Shown: one piece after another, positions 6,535 through 12,366 of the stretch | Layout of the letters: the number at the start of each line of letters is the position of its first letter | How positions within the stretch are numbered: the first letter of the stretch is position 1 | DNA from: Deltaproteobacteria bacterium | GTDB taxonomy: Bacteria; Desulfobacterota; Deferrimicrobia; Deferrimicrobiales; Deferrimicrobiaceae | Length of the DNA stretch: 15,044 nt | Assembly: GCA_003105225.1 (NCBI GenBank) | Contig: PQAK01000028.1 | Location: forward strand, 1 to 15,044 | Direction: 5' to 3' | Position numbers and translations under genes: made by a program | The notes under the pieces: generated by a model | What the model saw: only the letters and a program-made list of their open reading frames with translations | Database searches by the model: none | Told to the model about the DNA's origin: nothing

Positions 6535-7596
6535 ATGACGAAACGCAATTTTCCTCGCTGCGCAGGCCTGCTCCTTATCGCCGCCTTCCTGGTCGCGCCC
6601 GGAGCCGTACGGGGCGACGCGACGGTGGAACGGTTCAACAAATCGGGGGGGATCAAGGGGATCGGCGCCAGCGAGTCGTCCGTCGTCGAAAAACTGAGCA
6701 GGATGAAAAAGCACGAGACGAGCAGTTTCAAGATGACCGGCAGCGTGGGCGGATTCTTCAGCAAGTTCGCGGGGGACATGGGGAGCGACGTTATCACGGA
6801 TATCGACAAGGACGTCGTCTGGACCCTGGACCACAAGAAAAAGGCGTACACCGAGCGCCCCATTACCCTCCCCAAGGAAAAGGAAGAACCCTCCAAGAAG
6901 GCCGATAAAGGCAAGGAGGAAAAGCCGAAGGTTCGAATCGTCCGGAACGAGATCTCCGTGAAGGCGACGGGCGAAAAGAAGACCATCAACGGATTCGACT
7001 GCACCCGTTATATCGTCACCTGGCTCATCGAAACCGAGAACATCGAGACCAGGGAGCGGTCGAAAACCACCATGACCAACGACCTCTGGAACACTCCCGA
7101 GACAAAACAGATCCAGGCGCTCCAGAAAGAAGAGCTCGAATTCGCCAAGGCCTACATGAAGAAAATGGGGATTTCCGTCTCTCCCGACGAAGCCAGGAAA
7201 TTCGGAATGACGGCAGTGGCCGGCATGTTCGGCGAGGACGAGCAGGCCGTGCGGAAGAAACTCAAGGAACTACAGGAAAAGCTGGAGAAGATCAAAGGGT
7301 ACCCGATCGTCACTGCGCTCCAATGGGAAATCGAGTCGCCCGAGGCCTCCCGGCAGGCCGGCGGCGAAAAGGCAGGAAAGGATTCGGAAGATGTCGAGCT
7401 TTCCGGTGGGATCGGCGGCTTCCTGGGAGGGCTGGCAAAAAAAGCAGCGATGAAGAAAGCTTCCGAAGGGGCGGAGGAAGGCCGGAAGGGCGGGACCGTC
7501 CTCTTCGATTTCTACTCGGAGGTCAAGAAGATCGACGTCTCTTCGATCCCCTCCTCCGACTTCACGGTGCCCTCGGGGTACAAACTGGTCAAGTAG
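6535..7596 (+). CDS. Exported DUF4412-like protein
   Basis: This 353-aa protein starts at ATG 6535 with AAGGAGG six bases upstream; an earlier in-frame ATG at 6481 has no such site. Residues 1-27 are a signal peptide (CAGLLLIAAFLVAPGAVRG). The body has VWTLDHKKKAYTE (about 95-107), a lysine/glutamate-rich linker (113-133), INGFDCTRYIVTW (151-163), a charged helical region (195-255) and a glycine-rich GGIGGFLGGLAKKAAMKK (291-308). The DxxxKxY plus hNGxxCxxY pattern recalls DUF4412 and LolA-like envelope proteins, which form half-barrels. The role is unknown; the family match is tentative. It stands alone and is convergent with the large operon to its right. Confidence 0.75.
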   Translation: MTKRNFPRCAGLLLIAAFLVAPGAVRGDATVERFNKSGGIKGIGASESSVVEKLSRMKKHETSSFKMTGSVGGFFSKFAGDMGSDVITDIDKDVVWTLDHKKKAYTERPITLPKEKEEPSKKADKGKEEKPKVRIVRNEISVKATGEKKTINGFDCTRYIVTWLIETENIETRERSKTTMTNDLWNTPETKQIQALQKEELEFAKAYMKKMGISVSPDEARKFGMTAVAGMFGEDEQAVRKKLKELQEKLEKIKGYPIVTALQWEIESPEASRQAGGEKAGKDSEDVELSGGIGGFLGGLAKKAAMKKASEGAEEGRKGGTVLFDFYSEVKKIDVSSIPSSDFTVPSGYKLVK

Positions 7597-7610
7597 ACTT
7601 CCAGGAAGGA

Positions 7611-7639
7611 GGGCGCTCCGCCGGAGAATGGGAGCGCCC
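7611..7639. terminator. Bidirectional terminator-like hairpin
   Basis: GGGCGCTCC (7611-7619) pairs perfectly with GGAGCGCCC (7631-7639) around an 11-base loop. It sits between the stop of the DUF4412-like gene on the plus strand and the end of the GcvH-like operon on the minus strand. On the plus strand CCCTTTC follows; on the minus strand CTCCTTCC follows, so neither side has a classic T tract. Position and stem strength support a shared terminator. Confidence 0.55.
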
Positions 7640-7684
7640 CCCTTTCGATGGACCCTTCCTTGCCGTGTAGCCCGTTGCTCCGCG

Positions 7685-8377
7685 CTATTCCGCGTCCGTC
7701 AGCAGGTGCGTTTTCGCGACCTCCGCCCATTTCTCGCCGCCCAGCACCCTCGCGAGCCCCTCGATGGGGAGACCGCCGTCCGCCAGGACCGGGCCCACGC
7801 TTTCGTGAGGGATCGGATGGAGCTTATCGAGAGCGCTCTCCATCCATGCCCGGGCCAGCTTCCCGGAGAGGAGGTTCCTCGTGGCCGCGTTGATCCGGCG
7901 GGACTTCACTTTCACGAGCCACCCTTTCCCGTACGGGTCCTTGCTCAGGATTTCGGGGGACCGGAGAACCTCGCTGTTCACCGCAACGACCTCTCCGTCC
8001 ACCGGGGACAGCATCGGGATCGGCACGGAATCCACGACCAGCGTCCATGCCTTCTCCCCTTCCGCCATCCGGTAGCCGACGCTCGGGAGCACGACGGACT
8101 CCACTTTTCCCACCAGCTTCTGCGCGAAGTCGTCCACTCCCACGATGCCGACCCCTCCCGGCTCCGGCCGCAGCCAGCTGTGCCCCTGGTGGTAGAACAG
8201 CCCTTCGGGGACCCGGAACCTGGCGGTGGCCTCCATCGCGATCCCTGCGCCCGCCTTCGTCTCCCGCGGCCGGTACATGTAGCGGCAGAACAGGACGAAG
8301 GCCGCGAGGAACGCGATGACGATGAGATATTCGATCCCCTTCGTCGCGTAGATGTCTATAAAACGGATGCCTTCCAT
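7685..8377 (-). CDS. GcvH-like protein C, membrane-anchored, without lipoyl lysine
   Basis: This 230-aa protein has an N-terminal membrane helix (about 15-33, IEYLIVIAFLAAFVLFCRYMY) and then a glycine-cleavage H-type fold. Landmarks include YHQGHSWLRPE (62-72), VGVDDFAQKLVGKV (79-92), LSPVDGEVVAVN (123-134) and KDPYGKGWLVKVK (146-158). In true GcvH the lipoylated lysine follows ESV; here the matching sequence is DSVPIP, with Pro119 in place of Lys, so lipoylation is not expected. The C-terminal 60 residues are an extra helical region shared with proteins A and B. ATG 8377 has GGAGGT six bases upstream and overlaps the HybB-like gene by 22 bp. It is last in the operon and probably a structural or docking partner of the HybAB-like complex. 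Confidence 0.85.
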   Translation of the reverse strand: MEGIRFIDIYATKGIEYLIVIAFLAAFVLFCRYMYRPRETKAGAGIAMEATARFRVPEGLFYHQGHSWLRPEPGGVGIVGVDDFAQKLVGKVESVVLPSVGYRMAEGEKAWTLVVDSVPIPMLSPVDGEVVAVNSEVLRSPEILSKDPYGKGWLVKVKSRRINAATRNLLSGKLARAWMESALDKLHPIPHESVGPVLADGGLPIEGLARVLGGEKWAEVAKTHLLTDAE

Positions 8378-9657
8378 CTCACAACCTCCATGTCTTCCGC
8401 GGTTTCCGCTGCCGCTTCCACTGCCGCAGGTTCAGTGCCGAACACGGGCATCCGGTTGATCACCCACCGGAAGACCCAGAGTTCCATGCTGATGATCGCC
8501 AGCGTCACCCAGATCTCCATCCACGAGGGGAAGTACCGGACGGTCTCGTACCACTTGAACGCGATGACGGAGACGTTCAGGCGGTTCAGGATCACCCCCA
8601 CCGCCGTGAGGAACGCGGTGAACTGCACGAGCTTCACGCTGCGCCTCCGGATCGCCGTGAGGAAGAGGGCGATCGGGAGAACGACGAACCCGACGAGCTC
8701 GAACAGGTACCAGTACCCCATCGGGCTGGCGATCTGCGTCCACAGCTTGTAGTGCACGAAGTCGATCATCTTCACGAAGATGTAGGCGAACAGGGCGCCG
8801 ACGGCCCCCTTCGCCAGGCCCAGCAATATGGCGCCGTGCCCCTCGTGGAGCTCGTGCCCGATCCGGTTCTTGAAGACCCGGTGCGTGAACGTGCTCTCGA
8901 TCATGACCATGGAGAGGCCCGCGAAGATGCTCGAGATGAAGAACATCACCGGGATGTTGTGCGAATACCACAACGGGTGGATCTTCGTCGGGGCCAGAAG
9001 GAACAGCGCTCCCAGGCCTGACTGGTGCAGCGTCGACAGCGTGATCCCGAAGATCACGGCCCCGGTCGTCAGCCCCTCCAGGATCCTGCGCGCCTTCGGC
9101 CAGTGCAGCCACTCGGCGACCGCGGGGGAAAACTCGAGGAACTCGGTGATCATGTACAGCATGAAGTGCCACGCCACGAGGAACAGGACGGAGCTCAACC
9201 CGAAGGAGTTCCCGATGATGGGGTTGATGACGTTCCACGGACGGCCAAGATCCAGCAGGAGCGCTCCCGCGTAGAACACGTAGGCGAGGAAGCCGTTCAG
9301 CACGGTCACCCGGACGATCGGCTCGTACTTCTTGACCTTCAGGATGTGGACGACGAAGCTCAGGACGTAGGCCCCGCCGGCGAACGCCACCCCGGTGACC
9401 ACGTCGAACCCGATCCAGATCCCCCACGGGTAGTTCTGGGAGAGGTTCGTCACGGAGCCCAGCCCGTAGGCGAACCGGATGGCGATCAGGACGAGCCCGA
9501 CCAGGATGATCGCCCCGGTGATGACGTTGAACGGCGTCAGCATCTTCCCCTTCGGCTTGAGCTCCTTCAGGATGAAGCGAAAGGTGTCCCGCGCCACCTG
9601 CCAGACGGTCGGGGAGCCTGCGGCGGGCGCGACAGCCGCGTCAATCTTGTTCGCCAT
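8356..9657 (-). CDS. HybB/NrfD-family integral membrane subunit
   Basis: This 433-aa protein has about ten hydrophobic segments between residues 43 and 400, typical of the HybB branch of the NrfD/PsrC family, which exchanges electrons with the quinone pool. Family signatures visible include YPWGIWIGFDVVTGVAFAGGAYVL-type sequence around 76-99, ALLLDLGRPWN (132-142), and LHQSGLGALF with HPLW (210-230). The start has AAGGAGA about six bases upstream and overlaps the HybA-like gene by 17 bp; its own end overlaps protein C. No [NiFe]-hydrogenase large or small subunit is present in the window. It most likely anchors the HybA-like Fe-S protein and passes electrons to or from menaquinone. Confidence 0.92.
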   Translation of the reverse strand: MANKIDAAVAPAAGSPTVWQVARDTFRFILKELKPKGKMLTPFNVITGAIILVGLVLIAIRFAYGLGSVTNLSQNYPWGIWIGFDVVTGVAFAGGAYVLSFVVHILKVKKYEPIVRVTVLNGFLAYVFYAGALLLDLGRPWNVINPIIGNSFGLSSVLFLVAWHFMLYMITEFLEFSPAVAEWLHWPKARRILEGLTTGAVIFGITLSTLHQSGLGALFLLAPTKIHPLWYSHNIPVMFFISSIFAGLSMVMIESTFTHRVFKNRIGHELHEGHGAILLGLAKGAVGALFAYIFVKMIDFVHYKLWTQIASPMGYWYLFELVGFVVLPIALFLTAIRRRSVKLVQFTAFLTAVGVILNRLNVSVIAFKWYETVRYFPSWMEIWVTLAIISMELWVFRWVINRMPVFGTEPAAVEAAAETAEDMEVVRWKASVL

Positions 9658-10534
9658 GGGAGGTCTCCTTTTCGTCCTTGATGAGGTAGTTCAGCCCGAT
9701 CAGCAGCGACGGCCACAGCACGAACACCAGGGGCACCCCGTACAGGAATCCCGACGTGAGCTCCGGATAGGGGGTCGTCTCCAGGTTGGTCTTCAGGCCG
9801 AGTTTCTCCGCCGGAGCGCCGTAGAGGTAGAGCCAGCCGGTCCCGCCGACCTCGTGCTCCCCGTAGATCTTGTGGACGTACTTGTCCGGCTCCGTGTAGA
9901 TCCGCGCCCGGGCGATCTCCAGCAGGTCCCGCTTCTTCCCGAAGAGGGTCGCCCCCTGCGGGCAGGCCTCGGAGCAGGCGGGCTGCTCGCCCCGCATCTG
10001 CCGCTCGTTGCAGAAGATGCACTTCCACACGAAGGGGGTGGGGCTGTTGTACTCGAACTTGGGGATGTCGAAGGGGCAGGCGACCATGCAGTAGCGGCAC
10101 CCCATGCAGCGGTCCTTGTGGTAGATGACCGCGGCTTCCTTGGTCTTCTCCATCGCCCTGGTCAGGCAGGCGGAGGCGCACGCCGGCTGGTTGCAGTGCA
10201 TGCATTGCTTCCGCACGAAGATCGGCTTGTCCGGGTCCTTCTCGTTCGGGAACCGGTTGACGACCGTGAAGGCGTCGGGGGTCGTGTCCCGGACCTGGTC
10301 GAACACGCTTTCGGTTTCGAAGGAGACCTCCGGCTTCGGCAGATGGTTCGCTTCGTTGCACGCCTCCTCGCAGGCGCGGCAGCCGATGCACTTCGTCGTG
10401 TCGATGAGCATCCCGTTGAACTCGATGCCGCCTTCCGAGGTCTGCTGGGCATGCGCCGGCTTTCCGCCCCCTGCGACCAGGGCGCCGCCGGTCAACCCGG
10501 CGATCTTCAGGAAATTCCTTCTGCTGATGGTCAT
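9641..10534 (-). CDS. HybA-like Tat-exported 4x[4Fe-4S] ferredoxin subunit
   Basis: This 297-aa electron-transfer protein starts with a Tat signal (SRRNFLKIAG, twin arginines 5-6) and a short hydrophobic stretch ending AHA. Sixteen cysteines form four clusters: 49/52/55/59, 111/114/119/123, 143/146/149/153 and 172/175/187/191, the usual arrangement in HybA, FdnH and DmsB-type subunits. A C-terminal membrane helix (about 263-285, FLYGVPLVFVLWPSLLIGLNYL) is a HybA feature and would hold it to the periplasmic face. The HybB-like gene overlaps its end. It lies 27 bp after GcvH-like protein B. The electron donor or acceptor is not evident, since no catalytic subunit is encoded nearby. Confidence 0.93.
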   Translation of the reverse strand: MTISRRNFLKIAGLTGGALVAGGGKPAHAQQTSEGGIEFNGMLIDTTKCIGCRACEEACNEANHLPKPEVSFETESVFDQVRDTTPDAFTVVNRFPNEKDPDKPIFVRKQCMHCNQPACASACLTRAMEKTKEAAVIYHKDRCMGCRYCMVACPFDIPKFEYNSPTPFVWKCIFCNERQMRGEQPACSEACPQGATLFGKKRDLLEIARARIYTEPDKYVHKIYGEHEVGGTGWLYLYGAPAEKLGLKTNLETTPYPELTSGFLYGVPLVFVLWPSLLIGLNYLIKDEKETSHGEQD

Positions 10535-10561
10535 GGGTGATCCCTCCTGTCGGTTGCCGCG

Positions 10562-11242
10562 TCAGCGGAAATATTTCCGGATCGCGATCTGCAGGATCTC
10601 TCCGTCCATCGTCTCCATGATTCCCTCGGCGTGGATCCCTCCGTCCGGCAGGGTGACCCCGACTTCCTGGGGCACCGCCCGGTGCAGGGACAGGAACTCG
10701 GCGAAGCTTCTCGCTTCCCTTTCCAGCCAGGCGGATGCTTCCGCGCCGATCCGAAGCTTCTTGAGGTTGTGGGCCAGGTTGGACGGCCGGATCGCAAACG
10801 TCCACCCCTTGCCGTAGGGCTCCTTCTTCCCTTCCTGGGGATCGGAAAGGGCCTGGCTGTTCACTACGGAGACGACGCCGTCCACGGGCGACACGAACTC
10901 GATCCGCTTTCCCGACTGGATCGCGGCGAACGCCACCTCGCCCTGCCGCACCCGGACTCCCGCCTCCGGGAGGTCGAACCTGTCGACTTTGCCCAGCACG
11001 CCCCGCGCGAAGCCGTCCAGCCCGACCTGCACCGTTCCCGAGGGCTCGATCTTCGCCCAGGTGTGTCCGCTGTGGAAGAAGAGCCCGCCGGGCGGCTCCA
11101 GGGCCGCCAGGACCGGGAGGATCCCCGCCTCCTCACGAAGCCCGGGGGTCTCCGCGGCCAGCTTCCGCTTCTCCCTGCGCGTGAGATATACATCGACGGC
11201 GATGCATCCGACGACCGTCAGAATGAAGAGAATGACTACCAT
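10562..11242 (-). CDS. GcvH-like protein B, membrane-anchored
   Basis: This 226-aa protein begins with a membrane helix (residues 2-19, VVILFILTVVGCIAVDVY) and a basic stop-transfer TRREKRK. The GcvH-like domain spans about 50-155: FFHSGHTWAKIE (55-66), VGLDGFARGVLGKVDRFDLP (73-92), FVSPVDGVVSVVN (116-128) and KEPYGKGWTFAI (140-151). The lipoyl site region reads QSGKRIEF; Lys112 could match the lipoyl lysine only if one residue is deleted before the SPV turn, and the acidic ESV context is gone. The start ATG 11242 has GGAGGT five bases upstream; the open frame further upstream is a shadow of protein A. It ends in the same type of helical tail as proteins A and C. Confidence 0.85.
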   Translation of the reverse strand: MVVILFILTVVGCIAVDVYLTRREKRKLAAETPGLREEAGILPVLAALEPPGGLFFHSGHTWAKIEPSGTVQVGLDGFARGVLGKVDRFDLPEAGVRVRQGEVAFAAIQSGKRIEFVSPVDGVVSVVNSQALSDPQEGKKEPYGKGWTFAIRPSNLAHNLKKLRIGAEASAWLEREARSFAEFLSLHRAVPQEVGVTLPDGGIHAEGIMETMDGEILQIAIRKYFR

Positions 11243-11259
11243 GGCGCACCTCCTGCCAT

Positions 11260-11970
11260 TTACCCCAAAAATTGGCTTACGACCTTCCCCCACTGCGCCT
11301 CGGTCAACCTGCCGCTGATGTCCGCCAGCGGCTCGCCCCCGTCGGTCGCCGTCATGCCCAGGTCCGAGGTGAACACCCGCTGCAGCCTTTCGACCTCGTT
11401 TTCGAGCCACTTCCTGGCGACGTGCTTGTGGTACAGCCCGGTCACGCCGCTTCCCTTGAGCCGCATGGAGAAGATCCATCCCTCGTTGTACGGGTCATCG
11501 TTGAGGATGGAGGGATCGGCGGCCACCTTGGGATTGACGGCCTTGATGACCCCGTTCGCGGGGGACACCAGCCGGACGGTCCGCCGGCCGGAATGGAGCA
11601 GGAAGCAGACGCTGTTCTCCTTCACCGGCATGTTTTCTCCCGGAACCGATGCGCGGTCGACCTTCCCGATCAGCCGGCACGCGAAGTCGTCGATCCCGAT
11701 CCGCGCCTCGTTCTCGTCTTCCGGGGACGGCGCGACCCAGACATGTTTGGGGTGATAGTAATAATCGGACTTGATGCGGAATCCCCGGACGTCTTCCAGC
11801 CCCCTGCCCGCGTGGCTGACTTCGTTGTACAGGGAGCACTCCTGGAAGTTGATCGAGTTGCAGATGCCCTTGGAGGATGACGTGCTGTCGACGGGGATCA
11901 TCTTCACCGGAAAGGCCTTGCAGTACGTCACGGTTTTCGTCTCGAGAAAAGGGCATTTTCTTTCTTTCAT
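11260..11970 (-). CDS. GcvH-like protein A with Cys4 N-terminal module
   Basis: This 236-aa protein has no membrane helix. Its N-terminus carries Cys6, Cys17, Cys37 and Cys45 (CPFLETKTVTYC, then GIC and QEC), which could bind zinc or an iron-sulfur cluster. The GcvH-like domain follows (about 72-175): YYYHPKHVWVAP, IGIDDFACRLIGKVDRA, LVSPANGVIKAVNP and DDPYNEGWIFSMRL. The lipoyl-lysine region reads HSGRRTVRLVSP, with Arg at the position of the lysine, so no lipoylation is expected. The start ATG 11970 has an AAGGGG-type site; an open extension upstream is arginine-rich and overlaps the microprotein leader. Protein B starts 17 bp after its stop. It may be the cytoplasmic partner of the complex. 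Confidence 0.82.
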   Translation of the reverse strand: MKERKCPFLETKTVTYCKAFPVKMIPVDSTSSSKGICNSINFQECSLYNEVSHAGRGLEDVRGFRIKSDYYYHPKHVWVAPSPEDENEARIGIDDFACRLIGKVDRASVPGENMPVKENSVCFLLHSGRRTVRLVSPANGVIKAVNPKVAADPSILNDDPYNEGWIFSMRLKGSGVTGLYHKHVARKWLENEVERLQRVFTSDLGMTATDGGEPLADISGRLTEAQWGKVVSQFLG

Positions 11971-12027
11971 CGCTGCACCCCTTCTTCCCCGGCTTTCAGT
12001 TCCTCGCGCTCGCCTCGAACACAATTT

Positions 12028-12108
12028 TCATGCATGCCCTGCCCGCGGCTTCGCCGCCGCAATGAGCCCCAGCACGAAGTAGGTGATTCCCAGGATGATG
12101 TAGACCAT
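12028..12108 (-). CDS. 26-aa membrane microprotein
   Basis: ATG at 12108 is preceded by a near-perfect AAGGAGGT seven to eight bases upstream. The product is 26 residues: a hydrophobic helix (MVYIILGITYFVLGLIAAA) followed by KPRAGHA and TGA. It is the first gene after the sigma-54 promoter and 57 bp before GcvH-like protein A. The ribosome-binding site and the single-helix design argue for a genuine gene. It could be a small subunit or assembly helper of the HybAB-like membrane complex, as seen for other bioenergetic complexes; that role is inference. Confidence 0.72.
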   Translation of the reverse strand: MVYIILGITYFVLGLIAAAKPRAGHA

Positions 12109-12153
12109 CTTCTCCACCTCCTTCCGCGGGATGCCTGCCCGCGCCCCTGTCTA

Positions 12154-12170
12154 TCGCAACGGGCGTGCCG
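12154..12170 (-). promoter_or_regulatory. Sigma-54 (-24/-12) promoter
   Basis: Read on the minus strand the site is CGGCACGCCCGTTGCGA. It has GG (12169-12168) and GC (12157-12156) separated by ten bases, and matches TGGCACG-N4-TTGCW at all but the first and last positions. Transcription would start near 12144, giving a leader of about 36 bases before the microprotein ATG. The gene immediately upstream encodes a sigma-54-dependent activator, the type of protein needed to fire such a promoter. Confidence 0.8.
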
Positions 12171-12226
12171 GTTCTGCATCCGGAGACGTGGCGTATCGTA
12201 TCTATCCGTTTTCCTGGATAATTCAG

Positions 12227-12254
12227 GCCGCCCAGGCAGCATCCTGCCGGCGGC
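12227..12254. promoter_or_regulatory. Strong inverted repeat upstream of sigma-54 promoter
   Basis: GCCGCC (12227-12232) pairs with GGCGGC (12249-12254), and GGCAG (12235-12239) with CTGCC (12244-12248), leaving a CA bulge and a four-base loop. The centre lies about 96 bp upstream of the predicted transcription start, within the range for enhancer sites of NtrC-type activators. It could equally be an RNA hairpin ending the regulator transcript, but no T tract follows on the minus strand. Confidence 0.35.
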
Positions 12255-12279
12255 GCGGGATACGGGACTTCTGCGGAGA

Positions 12280-12300
12280 TTCTCTACACTATCGGGAGAA
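12280..12300. promoter_or_regulatory. Dyad TTCTC-N11-GAGAA
   Basis: This 21-bp dyad with 5-bp arms lies about 146 bp upstream of the predicted sigma-54 start. Size and position suit an activator enhancer site, but five-base arms arise easily by chance, and no second copy was seen. Confidence 0.22.
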
Positions 12301-12331
12301 GAGAAATTACCTGTTTAATATTGTGGCGTTC

Positions 12332-12356
12332 TCGCTGTTGAAAAATTCACCAGCGA
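12332..12356. promoter_or_regulatory. 25-bp near-perfect palindrome after the regulator stop
   Basis: TCGCTG pairs with CAGCGA, then after one mismatch TGAA pairs with TTCA around AAA. It begins 11 bp beyond the stop of the response-regulator gene and about 200 bp upstream of the predicted sigma-54 start. It could be an operator/enhancer for the regulator or a weak terminator; on the minus strand no T tract follows, the T run being inside the loop. Confidence 0.35.
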
Positions 12357-12366
12357 ATTGACATTC

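Noticed and set aside
7685..11970. Genuine glycine cleavage H proteins
   Set aside because: Lipoyl lysine is absent in A and C, extra membrane anchors and C-terminal helices are present, and no gcvT, gcvP or lipoate genes are nearby.
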